Assembly (NCBI GenBank): GCA_028823995.1
Contig: JAPPFD010000016.1
Location: 1 to 64,000 of the forward strand
From: a bacterium
GTDB taxonomy: Bacteria > Actinomycetota > Acidimicrobiia > Spongiisociales > ZC4RG35
Reading direction: 5' to 3'
Length of the DNA stretch: 64,000 bases
Shown here: positions 46,491 to 54,402 of the stretch, in pieces
Layout: each line of letters starts with the position of its first letter
Numbering within the stretch: position 1 is the first letter of the stretch
The notes under the pieces: generated by a model
What the model was told of the DNA's origin: nothing
Seen by the model: only the letters and a program-made list of their open reading frames with translations
The model's database searches: none
Program-made: the position numbers and the translations under genes

Positions 46491-47347
46491 GCGCCTGGCT
46501 TGCGCCCGCCAAAGTGAACCTCACCCTGATGGTCGGGGCCAGATCGGCTTCCGGGCTTCACCCCGTCCGGTCCCTCATCCAGACCATCGACTGGTGTGAT
46601 CGGCTGACCGTGGTGGAGGGGGAGGAGGACCGACTGGAGATCGAGGGCGCCGATCTTCCCGATGGAGGCGACAACCTGGTGTGGAAGGCGATTGCCGCAT
46701 TGGAGAAGGAGGCCGGCGTGAGGCGTCCCCCACTGCGGATCACTCTCCAAAAGCGCCTCCCGATCGGCGCGGGACTGGGGGGAGGGAGCGCCGACGCCGC
46801 CGCGGCGCTCACCGCGGTGGGGGACATGCTCGGCGTCTCCCCGGCGAGGCTCCGGAACGCGGCGGCCCCGATCGGATCGGATGTTCCGGCCGCCCTGCTG
46901 GGAGGAACGGTGTGGGCGGAACGGTTTGGGGAGGAAGTCACCCGTCTTCCCGGACTGTCCGGGTTTGGGGTGGCGGTGTTGGTGCCCACTTTCCCGTTGC
47001 TGACCGCCGATGTTTACCGGATGTGGGATGATATGGGCGAACCGCGGGGGCGGGAGTTTCCCTCCCGGTTCCTTCCCCCTTCCCTGCGCCGTTCGACGCC
47101 GATCCGGAATGACTTGACTCCCGCTGCCCTGCGGCTTCGTCCCGACCTCGGAGACCTGATGGAGGCGGTGGCCGGGCAGTGGGAAAGGCCGGTGGCCATG
47201 TCAGGTAGCGGGTCCTCTATCTTCTCTTTCTTCGTGGACGTAGAGGAAGCGGCTGGGGCGGCACGGGAAGTCGAGGGGCTGGCCTCGGTGGCGGTGGGTG
47301 CGGATTTGTTTCCGCACGGCCCGGTGCGCGACGAGGCGGTAACCTAG
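46487..47347 (+). CDS. ispE: 4-diphosphocytidyl-2-C-methyl-D-erythritol kinase
   Basis: GHMP kinase of the MEP isoprenoid pathway, 286 residues. The substrate Lys is in APAKVNLTLMV, the ATP-binding glycine loop is LPIGAGLGGGSADAAAA, and the third motif is AMSGSGSSIFSFF. ATG 46487 overlaps the rsmA stop. It is last in the overlapping operon that begins at 43716. Confidence 0.95.
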   Translation: MSAWLAPAKVNLTLMVGARSASGLHPVRSLIQTIDWCDRLTVVEGEEDRLEIEGADLPDGGDNLVWKAIAALEKEAGVRRPPLRITLQKRLPIGAGLGGGSADAAAALTAVGDMLGVSPARLRNAAAPIGSDVPAALLGGTVWAERFGEEVTRLPGLSGFGVAVLVPTFPLLTADVYRMWDDMGEPRGREFPSRFLPPSLRRSTPIRNDLTPAALRLRPDLGDLMEAVAGQWERPVAMSGSGSSIFSFFVDVEEAAGAAREVEGLASVAVGADLFPHGPVRDEAVT

Positions 47348-47372
47348 TAGGCGATGTGCCCTTCTTTCCCCT

Positions 47373-47444
47373 TGGGGGGTGGTGTAACCGGCAGCACAGC
47401 GGGTTTTGGTCCCGCCGGTATGGGTTCAAGTCCTATCCCCCCAG
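47373..47444 (+). tRNA. tRNA-Gln (anticodon TTG)
   Basis: Acceptor TGGGGGG pairs with CCCCCCA. The anticodon arm is GCGGG-TTTTGGT-CCCGC and the T arm ATGGGTTCAAGTCCTAT. Discriminator G at 47444 is followed by an encoded CCA (47445-47447), unlike the other tRNAs in the window. Confidence 0.92.
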
Positions 47445-47487
47445 CCAGGGCCGCATCGCCCGGCTCCAGCCCGACGTGGAGGTACCC

Positions 47488-48921
47488 ATGAGCCATGTGG
47501 TGATAATCATGGCGGCCGGCGACGGCGTCCGGATGAGATCGGACACGCCCAAGGTGCTGCACCCCCTGGCGGGTCGGCCCATTCTGTCCTGGATAGTGGA
47601 GGCGGCTGCGGCTTCCGGCCCCGAACGGATGATGGTGGTGGTGGGATCGGGGGCCCGCCGGGTGAGGTCGCTCCTTCCCCGCTGGGTCGAGACCTGCTTT
47701 CAGTCCGAGCGGCGGGGCACGGGACACGCGGTCTCAGTGGCGATGGATGCACTGGGGGAACTTCCCGACCACACCCCGGTGGTCGTGCTTCCCGGTGATG
47801 TGCCGCTCCTCTCGGCCGAGGTGATCTCGGGAGCCGTGGAGTCGCACCGGTCCGGGGGTGGGGCGGCCACCATGCTCACCGCCATGGCGGACGATCCGGA
47901 GGGGTATGGGAGAGTGCTGCGGGACGCCGAGGGACGGGTTCGGGGAGTGGTGGAGCATGTCGACGCCACGGAGGCCGAGCGGGAGATAGGTGAGATCAAC
48001 ACCAGCATCTACGTCTTTTCGGCGGGTCCTCTGCGCGACGGGCTGGGACGGATCGGGACTGGCAACGTCCAGGGCGAGTATTACCTGCCTGATGTGATCG
48101 GGGTGATGGTGGGCGACGGCCGGGAAATGGCGGCCCGGCTGATTCCTTTCGGAGACTCCCTGGGAGTGAACGACCAGGCGCAGCTGGCGGAGGCGTCCGC
48201 TCGCATGAGGCGGCGCATACTCAACCGCCACATGCTGGCCGGGGTGAGGATGGAGGACCCCGACCGGGTCTACGTGGAGGCGACCGTACGGCTGGCGCCG
48301 GGGGTGAGACTGTATCCGGGCGTGCACCTGGAGGGCGAGGTGGAGGTGGGGGAGGGGGCGGTCCTGGGACCCGACGTCCACATCCGCGATAGCCGGATCG
48401 GGGCCGGGGCACGGGTGTGGTACTCCGTTGTGCGGGGAGCCGAGATAGGCCCGGGCGTCGAGGTCGGCCCCTACGCCTCGATCCGGCCGGGCGCCCGGAT
48501 CGAAGCGGGAGCCAAGGCCGGGACATTCGTGGAGATCAAGAACACCCGGCTGGGGAAGGGCGCCAAAGCCCCTCATCTCTCCTATCTGGGCGATGCCGAC
48601 GTGGGGGAGGGGGCCAACGTGGGAGCGGGGACCATCACCGCCAACTACGACGGCTACCAAAAGCACCGCACCACCATCGGGCCGGGGGCGCAGATCGGTT
48701 CCAACACGGTCCTGGTGGCGCCGGTGGAGGTCGGAGAGGAAGGATGGACCGGGGCCGGTTCGACAATCACCCGACCGGTGGAGCCCGGGTCCTTGGCGGT
48801 GGAGCGTTCACAGCAGAGGAACATCCGGGGTTATGCCGAGCGCCGGGCGGCCCGCTACCGTGAGGGGGGCGGGAAGGACCGCGCACCGTCGGCGCCTCCC
48901 GAGCCGACCGGCGACAGCTAG
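47488..48921 (+). CDS. glmU: Bifunctional UDP-GlcNAc pyrophosphorylase / GlcN-1-P acetyltransferase
   Basis: Makes UDP-GlcNAc for peptidoglycan. 477 residues from ATG 47488 (GGAGG upstream). The N-terminal nucleotidyltransferase has IMAAGDGVRMRSDTPKVLHP and the metal region of VVVLPGDVPLL. The C-terminal left-handed beta helix runs from about residue 250, with the acetyltransferase site region LSYLGDADVGEGANVGAGT and NYDGYQKHRT. The tail after YAERR is low-complexity. The frame upstream of 47488 covers the tRNA and is not coding. Confidence 0.95.
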   Translation: MSHVVIIMAAGDGVRMRSDTPKVLHPLAGRPILSWIVEAAAASGPERMMVVVGSGARRVRSLLPRWVETCFQSERRGTGHAVSVAMDALGELPDHTPVVVLPGDVPLLSAEVISGAVESHRSGGGAATMLTAMADDPEGYGRVLRDAEGRVRGVVEHVDATEAEREIGEINTSIYVFSAGPLRDGLGRIGTGNVQGEYYLPDVIGVMVGDGREMAARLIPFGDSLGVNDQAQLAEASARMRRRILNRHMLAGVRMEDPDRVYVEATVRLAPGVRLYPGVHLEGEVEVGEGAVLGPDVHIRDSRIGAGARVWYSVVRGAEIGPGVEVGPYASIRPGARIEAGAKAGTFVEIKNTRLGKGAKAPHLSYLGDADVGEGANVGAGTITANYDGYQKHRTTIGPGAQIGSNTVLVAPVEVGEEGWTGAGSTITRPVEPGSLAVERSQQRNIRGYAERRAARYREGGGKDRAPSAPPEPTGDS

Positions 48922-48935
48922 ATGGAGACCCCCGG

Positions 48936-49904
48936 ATGGACATAGCCGACCGCAAGGAGATGCGGATTTTTTCCGGCAGTCACAATCTTGAACTCGCCGA
49001 GGAGGTGGCCGAACTTCTGGGTGTGTCCCTGGGACGGTTGAACAAGTCCACGTTCTCCAGCGGGGAACTCTATGCGCGGGTAGGAGAGAGCGTGCGGGGC
49101 TTCGACTGCTTCGTTTTGCAGAGCCACTCCTTCCCGATCAACGATGCGGTAATGGAGCAGTTGATAATCATCGACGCCTTGCGTCGCGCCTCGGCTCGCC
49201 GGATAACCGCGGTGATGCCCTACTACGGATACTGCCGCCAGGACAAGAAGGTGCTCCCCCGCGAGCCGATCACCGCCCGGCTGATGGGTGACCTGTATAT
49301 GGCGGCGGGGGCGGACCGCCTGGTCTCGGTGGATCTCCACACCGGGCAGTTGCAGGGGTTCATCACAAAGCCCTTCGATCACCTCACCGCCATCCCGATC
49401 ATCAGCGAATACCTGTCCACGGTGACCAGCGGGGATGTGACCATCGTCTCCCCCGACGCGGGAGGCGGTAAGCGGGCTGAGAAGTACGCCAGGCAGTTGG
49501 ATGCCGAGGTGGCGTTGGTCTACAAACGGCGGGACGACCACGTGCACAATTACTCAGAGGCTCTGGCGGTGACCGGCGAAGTGGAGGGCCGGCATGCGGT
49601 GATAGTGGACGACATCATCGACACCGCCGGCACGGTCTGCAACGCGGCCGAACTCATCCGGGACATGGGGGCAGCGTCGGTGCGGATCGCTGCTACCCAC
49701 GCGGTGCTGTCCGATCCGGCGGTCAAGCGCCTGAGCGAGAGCGGGGTCGATGAGATCGTGGTCACCAACACCCTCCCGGTTCCCGCAGCAGATCAGATCG
49801 ACAATCTGAAGGTCCTCTCCATCGCCTCCATCGTGGCCAAGTCGGTGCATGCCATCTTCACCGAGGGGTCGGTGAGCCAGATCTTTTTGGGCGAGAACGC
49901 CTGA
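48936..49904 (+). CDS. prs: Ribose-phosphate pyrophosphokinase
   Basis: PRPP synthetase, 322 residues from ATG 48936, 14 bp after glmU. Key motifs: RIFSGSHNLELAEEVAELLG, GESVRG, YGYCRQDKKVLPREPI, VDLHTGQLQGF, VSPDAGGGKRAEKYA, and the PRPP loop VIVDDIIDTAGTV. The glmU-prs order is usual in Actinobacteria. Confidence 0.95.
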   Translation: MDIADRKEMRIFSGSHNLELAEEVAELLGVSLGRLNKSTFSSGELYARVGESVRGFDCFVLQSHSFPINDAVMEQLIIIDALRRASARRITAVMPYYGYCRQDKKVLPREPITARLMGDLYMAAGADRLVSVDLHTGQLQGFITKPFDHLTAIPIISEYLSTVTSGDVTIVSPDAGGGKRAEKYARQLDAEVALVYKRRDDHVHNYSEALAVTGEVEGRHAVIVDDIIDTAGTVCNAAELIRDMGAASVRIAATHAVLSDPAVKRLSESGVDEIVVTNTLPVPAADQIDNLKVLSIASIVAKSVHAIFTEGSVSQIFLGENA

Positions 49905-49911
49905 ACCGCGC

Positions 49912-50316
49912 TTGGATACTCAGGTTTTCGAGGTTCGTACCGGCCGCCGACCGGCGGTTGAGGATCTGACGCCGGAGGTAATGACGTTTTGCATGTCCCG
50001 GGGAGACGGGTTGGTCTCGGTGTTCGCCCCGCACTCGACCTGTGGCGTCGCCCTGATCGAGAGGGGAGCGGGGAGCGTTCCGGACCTTCTGGCGGCCCTG
50101 GAGGGCATCCTGCCCCGGGGATTTGGCTGGCGCCACCGCCACGGAGCGCCCGGCCACGGGGCGGACCACGTCATGCCGGCCATCGTCTCTCCCAGCCTGG
50201 TCTTACCGGTATTGGACGGACGCCCGGCGCTGGGCGTCTGGCAGTCGATCGTCCTGGTGGATCCCAACCGGGACAATCCGGTCAGGAAGGTGCGCCTGAG
50301 CTTCATCCCGGCCTGA
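49912..50316 (+). CDS. YjbQ/UPF0047 family protein
   Basis: A 134-residue protein from TTG 49912, 7 bp after prs. It shows the family's core: FAPHSTCGVALIERGAGSVP, the His-rich loop GADHVMPAIVSPSLVLPVL, then GVWQSIVLVDPNRDNPVR. The usual HTSAxxxxNE is changed to HSTCGVALIE. Some members carry weak thiamine-phosphate-synthase activity; the physiological role is unsettled. Confidence 0.8.
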   Translation: MDTQVFEVRTGRRPAVEDLTPEVMTFCMSRGDGLVSVFAPHSTCGVALIERGAGSVPDLLAALEGILPRGFGWRHRHGAPGHGADHVMPAIVSPSLVLPVLDGRPALGVWQSIVLVDPNRDNPVRKVRLSFIPA

Positions 50317-50420
50317 GCCTCGGGAGGCGCCAGGGGGCGCCGAAGAAGTCAAAACCGCTACTTGCGCCTCTTTTGGACTGTTAATATCGGGCGGGCGCCG
50401 CAGCGGGAGAAGCAACGAGA

Positions 50421-50651
50421 ATGAAGATCAAGATCGGGATCGCCCACACCAATCGGGTGATAGAGATCGACAGCCAGGACGCTGATGAAGTACGGTCCCG
50501 GATCGAGGATGCCTTCGCGGGCTCCCAGCCGATGGTGTGGCTTGAGGACAGCGACGGGACGCGGATCGGCATCCCGCGGGATATGCTGGCCTTCGTCGAG
50601 TTCGAAAGCGCCGGAGGGCGCTCCGGCGTCGGGTTCGCGGCGGGTAGCTAG
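50421..50651 (+). CDS. DUF3107 protein
   Basis: A 76-residue actinobacterial DUF3107 protein with GGGAGAAG before ATG 50421. The body reads IKIGIAHTNRVIEIDSQDAD, then VWLEDSDGTRIGIPRDMLAF and ends VGFAAGS, as in the family. It overlaps the end of the convergent whiB gene by 4 bp. Function unknown, but the family is nearly confined to Actinobacteria. Confidence 0.9.
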   Translation: MKIKIGIAHTNRVIEIDSQDADEVRSRIEDAFAGSQPMVWLEDSDGTRIGIPRDMLAFVEFESAGGRSGVGFAAGS

Positions 50652-50932
50652 GAGGCGAGGTAGCGGCGGCGGCGCCTGGCCAGCCAGCGCTTGCGGTGTC
50701 TCCGGCGATCCTCTTCCGACAAGCCCCCCCAAACTCCTGACTCCTGGTTGGTGTTCAAGGCGTAGTCCAGGCACTCTGCCTGCACTGCGCACTCGTTGCA
50801 GATGGCGGTTGCCATGGCGATCTGCTCAACCGCCGGCCCGGTGCTGCCGATCGGGAAGAACAGGTTGGGGTCGGAGTCAAGGCAGGCGGCCAAGTCCCTC
50901 CAATCGGTGGTGATAGTGATCAAAGAAGTCAT
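50648..50932 (-). CDS. WhiB-family iron-sulfur transcription regulator
   Basis: A 94-residue WhiB-like protein. Four cysteines bind the [4Fe-4S] cluster: C17 (LAACLDSDP), C45, C48 and C54 (CNECAVQAEC). The GVWGG turn is in SGVWGGLSEEDRR, followed by a basic DNA-binding tail (RKRWLARRRRRY). WhiB proteins respond to nitric oxide or redox signals and bind the primary sigma factor. ATG 50932 begins 7 nt after the -10 element, fitting a leaderless mRNA; TTG 50923, with AGGAG 9 nt upstream, is the alternative. It may correspond to the WhiB1/WhiB2 group, which cannot be settled by eye. Confidence 0.93.
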   Translation of the reverse strand: MTSLITITTDWRDLAACLDSDPNLFFPIGSTGPAVEQIAMATAICNECAVQAECLDYALNTNQESGVWGGLSEEDRRRHRKRWLARRRRRYLAS

Positions 50933-50938
50933 CTCCTG

Positions 50939-50965
50939 AATATAAGATTGTGAACACTTTCACAA
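50939..50965 (-). promoter_or_regulatory. whiB promoter with CRP/FNR-type operator
   Basis: On the minus strand the -10 hexamer TATATT (50944-50939) ends 6 nt before the ATG, so transcription should start at the initiation codon. Immediately upstream is TTGTGAA-N4-TTCACAA (50948-50965), a perfect 7-bp inverted repeat that contains TGTGA-N6-TCACA, the CRP/GlxR consensus. It overlaps the -35 region, which suggests repression or promoter competition. Confidence 0.8.
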
Positions 50966-51110
50966 GGCTCTGCCCTGCAAAAGCGGCACAAGAAATCGGT
51001 TCCAAACGAAGAGATTAGAGTCCCCGGGTGGATTTGTCAAGCAAAATCAGGATTTTTTTCTTGCGGTGGATGAGGTTTTTCGGGCTAGCCTTTGGGGAAG
51101 CCGTCTACTT

Positions 51111-51182
51111 GCCCTCGTAGCTCAGGGGACAGAGCGCCGGTCTCCGGAACCGGGTGCGCAGGTTCGAGTCCTGCCGAGGGCG
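51111..51182 (+). tRNA. tRNA-Arg (anticodon CCG)
   Basis: Acceptor GCCCTCG pairs with CGAGGGC. The D arm is GCTCAGGGGACAGAGC, the anticodon arm CCGGT-CTCCGGA-ACCGG, and the T arm CAGGTTCGAGTCCTG. Discriminator G follows; CCA is not encoded. Confidence 0.93.
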
Positions 51183-51230
51183 CCGACGCCGGGCAATCCG
51201 CTCCCACGCGTAGCGGACCCTGATTAAAAC

Positions 51231-51267
51231 AAAGGACGCTCCCCCCGGTGGGGGAAGCGTCCTTTTT
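51231..51267 (+). terminator. Bidirectional rho-independent terminator
   Basis: AAAGGACGCTCCCCC pairs with GGGGGAAGCGTCCTTT (one bulged A) around loop CGGT, ending in a T run on the plus strand; an A-rich stretch upstream gives a weaker T run on the minus strand. It can end both tRNA-Arg and the convergent glnA transcript. Confidence 0.88.
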
Positions 51268-51282
51268 AGGTTTCGCGGTGCT

Positions 51283-52701
51283 CTAGATGTCGTAGTAGAG
51301 CTCGTACTCCACCGGGGTGGGGTGCCGTCTCACCAGACTGGCCTCGTTATCCCGCTTGTAGGAGATCCAGGTGTCGATGAGGTCCTGGTCGAACACTCCT
51401 CCCTCGGTGAGGAAGTCGTGGTCGGCCTCCAGGGCGTCCAACGCCTCGTCCAGCGTGCCGGGAACGGTATTCAAGGCGGCCGCTTCTTCGCCGGTCAACT
51501 CGTAGAGGTCCACGTCCACGGGCTCTCCCGGATCGATCTTGTTGCGAACCCCGTCCAGCCCCGCCATGAGCATGGCTGCAAAGGCGTAGTAGGGGTTGCA
51601 GGAGGGATCGGGGCAGCGGAACTCGAGCCGCTTGGCGGCAGGCGCTTCCGAATAGGTGGGGATGCGGATCGCCGCCGAGCGGTTGCGCTGGCTGTAGACC
51701 AGGTTTACCGGCGCCTCGAACCCGGGCACCAGTCTCCGGTAGGAGTTGGTGCCGGGAGCCGCGAAGGCCAGGATGGCGGGCGCATGGGCGATCAGGCCGC
51801 CCGCGTACCAGCGAGCCATGTCCGAGAGGTTGGCGTAGGTGCCCTCCTCGTAGAACAGGGGCACTCCGTCCTTCCAGAGGCTCTGGTGGGTGTGCATCCC
51901 CGAGCCGTTGTCGGAAAAGATCGGCTTCGGCATGAAAGTCACGGTCTTTCCCGCCCGCAGAGCCACGTTCTTGCAGATGTACTTGTACATCATCAGACGA
52001 TCGGCTTGCTGGAGCAGCGGCGCGTAGCGGATGTCGATCTCGGCCTGCCCGGCGGTGCCCACCTCGTGGTGGTGGATCTCAACCGGGATGCCGACGTTCA
52101 TCATCTCGGCCACCATGTCCGAGCGGATGTCCTGTTGGGTGTCGTTCGGAGAAAGCGGGAAATACGCTTCCTTGTGGCGCATCTGGTGGCCGAGGTTGTC
52201 ACCCTCCTGCAGCGAGTTCCAGGCGGCCTCTCCGGAGTCCACCTCGTAGAAGGACAGGTTGGTTTGATGGCCTACCTGGGAGTAGCGCGCCTTGTCGAAG
52301 ATGAAGAATTCCGCCTCCGGTCCCCAATAGGAGACATCGGCTATGCCGGTGGAGAGCAGGTACTCCTCCGCGTTCCGGGCCACCCGCCTCGGGTCCTTGT
52401 GGTACCAGTCACCGCTGATCGGATCCTTGATGAAACAGTGGATGGCGAGCGTGGAGCGAGCATAGAACGGATCGGCATAGGCCGTGGTGGGATCGGGGAT
52501 GAGGAGCATGTCCGATTCTTCGATGGACTGAAATCCCCTGATCGAAGATCCATCAAATCCGAATCCCTCCTCGAAGGCATCTTCGGTGAGGTGCTCGGAT
52601 GGCATCGTGAAGTGGTGCATTTTGCCCGGTAGGTCCGGGAAACGAAAATCCACGAATTCGTACTGTTGTGCGAGGGCCGAAACCTCGGCTGGAGTTGTCA
52701 T
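51283..52701 (-). CDS. glnA: Glutamine synthetase, type I
   Basis: ATP-dependent synthesis of glutamine from glutamate and ammonium; 472 residues from ATG 52701 with AGGAAAGG upstream. Motifs include the latch-end FGFDGSSIRGF, EAEFFIFD, GQAEIDIRYAPL, NGSGMHTHQSLWKDG and NRSAAIRIP. The region DLYELTGEEAA keeps the Tyr that is adenylylated in GSI-beta enzymes, so covalent control is likely. The closest ammonium-related gene is amtB, 10 kb downstream. The frame upstream to 52788 has no ribosome site. Confidence 0.96.
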   Translation of the reverse strand: MTTPAEVSALAQQYEFVDFRFPDLPGKMHHFTMPSEHLTEDAFEEGFGFDGSSIRGFQSIEESDMLLIPDPTTAYADPFYARSTLAIHCFIKDPISGDWYHKDPRRVARNAEEYLLSTGIADVSYWGPEAEFFIFDKARYSQVGHQTNLSFYEVDSGEAAWNSLQEGDNLGHQMRHKEAYFPLSPNDTQQDIRSDMVAEMMNVGIPVEIHHHEVGTAGQAEIDIRYAPLLQQADRLMMYKYICKNVALRAGKTVTFMPKPIFSDNGSGMHTHQSLWKDGVPLFYEEGTYANLSDMARWYAGGLIAHAPAILAFAAPGTNSYRRLVPGFEAPVNLVYSQRNRSAAIRIPTYSEAPAAKRLEFRCPDPSCNPYYAFAAMLMAGLDGVRNKIDPGEPVDVDLYELTGEEAAALNTVPGTLDEALDALEADHDFLTEGGVFDQDLIDTWISYKRDNEASLVRRHPTPVEYELYYDI

Positions 52702-52775
52702 CGGACCTTTCCTGGGGTTGCTTACGGGAGCGTAGAATAGCGAAGGCAGGATATAACGACAAGGTTGGGACTGCT

Positions 52776-53354
52776 GTGCCGAGGACACCCCGTTTCCCGA
52801 TGACCGCCGTCTCCGACCTGCCCGACGACCTTCGCCAACGGGCCGAATTCGTCCACTCCAAGCTGGGTTTCACTCCCAACGTGATGCTGGCGCTGGGGCA
52901 CCGCCCCGACGAGGCGAGGGCCTTCTTCGCCTACCACGATGCTCTGATGGAGGCGGACGAGGGCTTGTCCAAGGTTGAGCGGGAGATGATCGTCGTCGCC
53001 ACCAGCGCGGCCAACCAGTGTCCCTACTGCATCGTGGCTCACGGGGCGATCCTGCGCATCCGGTCGGGGGATCCCCTCCTTGCCGATCAGATCGCCGCCA
53101 ACTGGCGGACCGCTCCGGTGTCGGAGCGCCAACTCGCCATGCTTCGGTTCGCTGTGAAGCTGGCCCGTACCCCCGAAGAGATAGAGGGGGCCGATTACCA
53201 GCCTCTCTACCGGGAGGGTTTCAGCGATGACGAGATCTGGGAGATCGGGGCCATCACCGCCTTCTTTGCCATGTCAAACCGGCTGGCGCACCTGGGACAC
53301 ATGATGGCCAACCCGGAGTTCCATATGCTGGGCCGCATGCCCGGCGAGCGCTGA
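52776..53354 (+). CDS. AhpD-like / carboxymuconolactone decarboxylase family protein
   Basis: About 192 residues. The core is the alkylhydroperoxidase AhpD fold with the redox pair in NQCPYCIVAHGAILRIRSGD, preceded by LSKVEREMIVVATS. It belongs to the subgroup usually named peroxidase-related enzyme. The start is GTG 52776 or ATG 52800; neither has a strong ribosome site. Divergent from glnA. Confidence 0.82.
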   Translation: MPRTPRFPMTAVSDLPDDLRQRAEFVHSKLGFTPNVMLALGHRPDEARAFFAYHDALMEADEGLSKVEREMIVVATSAANQCPYCIVAHGAILRIRSGDPLLADQIAANWRTAPVSERQLAMLRFAVKLARTPEEIEGADYQPLYREGFSDDEIWEIGAITAFFAMSNRLAHLGHMMANPEFHMLGRMPGER

Positions 53355-53525
53355 CCGCCGTGAGTGACTGACCGACTTCCCCCGCCGACCGCGCGGAGAC
53401 CGAGCGGATGGGGATGGACTCGGCAGCCGGGCCTGGTCACGACGGGAGGGTAAGGAGTTTCCCGGGAGGGCCGCGACAACCAGGACCGGCCGGCCCGGCG
53501 GGCGCCCTTTGCTAAATTCCATGGG

Positions 53526-54230
53526 GTGTTTCCCGGAAGCCCTTACTTTTACCGGCGGTTGGCGAACTTCGAGTATCGGCGGTCGGCCAACTTCGAACTC
53601 TATCGCCGGGTGGCGATTTCGATCACCATCATCTGGCTGGGCGCCTCCACGGCAGGACTGGTGGGCTTGCTCTATCTGCGGGACGATCTGGAGTGGAGCT
53701 TCTTTCTGGTCTTCCTGCTGGCCGGCGGGGGGGTGTTCGCCAGTTCCGTGATCGGTCTCGCATGGCTCATCATGCTGCCCTGGTCGCGAAGAGAACCCAC
53801 GGTGGGGTTGGTCATGGCCCGGTTCGACAAGGTGGAGGGCATCCCGGTCTCGGAGCGATTGGGAGGGGGGGCCCGGGAGACTCTGGAGGAGATGGGGATC
53901 CTGCCGAAGAACATCCTTCAGTTGGAGGTAGCCGGCGCCTGGGAGCTGCCGTGGGGAGCCAGCCGGTTGATCCAGGCAGGCTGCCAGGCGGTGGTGGCCA
54001 CGGCCGTGGTTGTCAGGGGAGAGACCCATCACTTCCAGTCGGTGGTGGACGGCGCCGTCCAAGGGCTCATCCAACTCCAAGTGGAGACCGGGGTTCCGGT
54101 GGGCAATGCGGTGCTGGCGGTTTCCGATTGGGAACAGGCCGTGGCTCGCAGCGAGCCGGGTTCCAACGCCGGCGCCCAAGCCGCGCGGGCGGTGGTCAAC
54201 GCCCTTCGGTCCGAGATAACCCGAATCTGA
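53526..54230 (+). CDS. Membrane-tethered lumazine-synthase-like protein
   Basis: A 234-residue protein from GTG 53526. Two membrane segments (about 30-52, VAISITIIWLGASTAGLVGL; 58-84, including SSVIGLAWLIML) precede a domain that follows 6,7-dimethyl-8-ribityllumazine synthase from end to end. It keeps VGLVMARF (F100), VAGAWELPWGASRL, VVVRGETHHF with the catalytic-type His169, and SDWEQAVARS with R208. Lumazine synthases are soluble icosahedral or pentameric enzymes, so a membrane anchor is not typical. No other riboflavin gene is nearby. It may be an active enzyme held at the membrane or a relative with a new ligand. Confidence 0.7.
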   Translation: MFPGSPYFYRRLANFEYRRSANFELYRRVAISITIIWLGASTAGLVGLLYLRDDLEWSFFLVFLLAGGGVFASSVIGLAWLIMLPWSRREPTVGLVMARFDKVEGIPVSERLGGGARETLEEMGILPKNILQLEVAGAWELPWGASRLIQAGCQAVVATAVVVRGETHHFQSVVDGAVQGLIQLQVETGVPVGNAVLAVSDWEQAVARSEPGSNAGAQAARAVVNALRSEITRI

Positions 54231-54241
54231 CCCGAATCGGC

Positions 54242-54271
54242 TTGGGGGGCCGGTAGGAGGGGGGTTATACT
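54242..54271 (+). promoter_or_regulatory. Candidate infC promoter
   Basis: TTGGGG (54242-54247), 18-bp spacer, TATACT (54266-54271), followed by about 130 bp of leader before infC. The leader contains hairpin-forming sequence (for example GAAGC...GCTTC near 54291-54312), consistent with control of the infC-rpmI-rplT operon at the RNA level. Confidence 0.55.
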
Positions 54272-54402
54272 CCTCCTCAGTTGCATAGTACGAAGCGGAA
54301 GCCGATTTGCTTCCCACCCGGCCACACTTCGGGTGCGCCGCGGTTCTTCGGGAGCGGATTCGTTTTTCCTTTGTCACCATCTCTTGAAACAGGAGGACAA
54401 CC

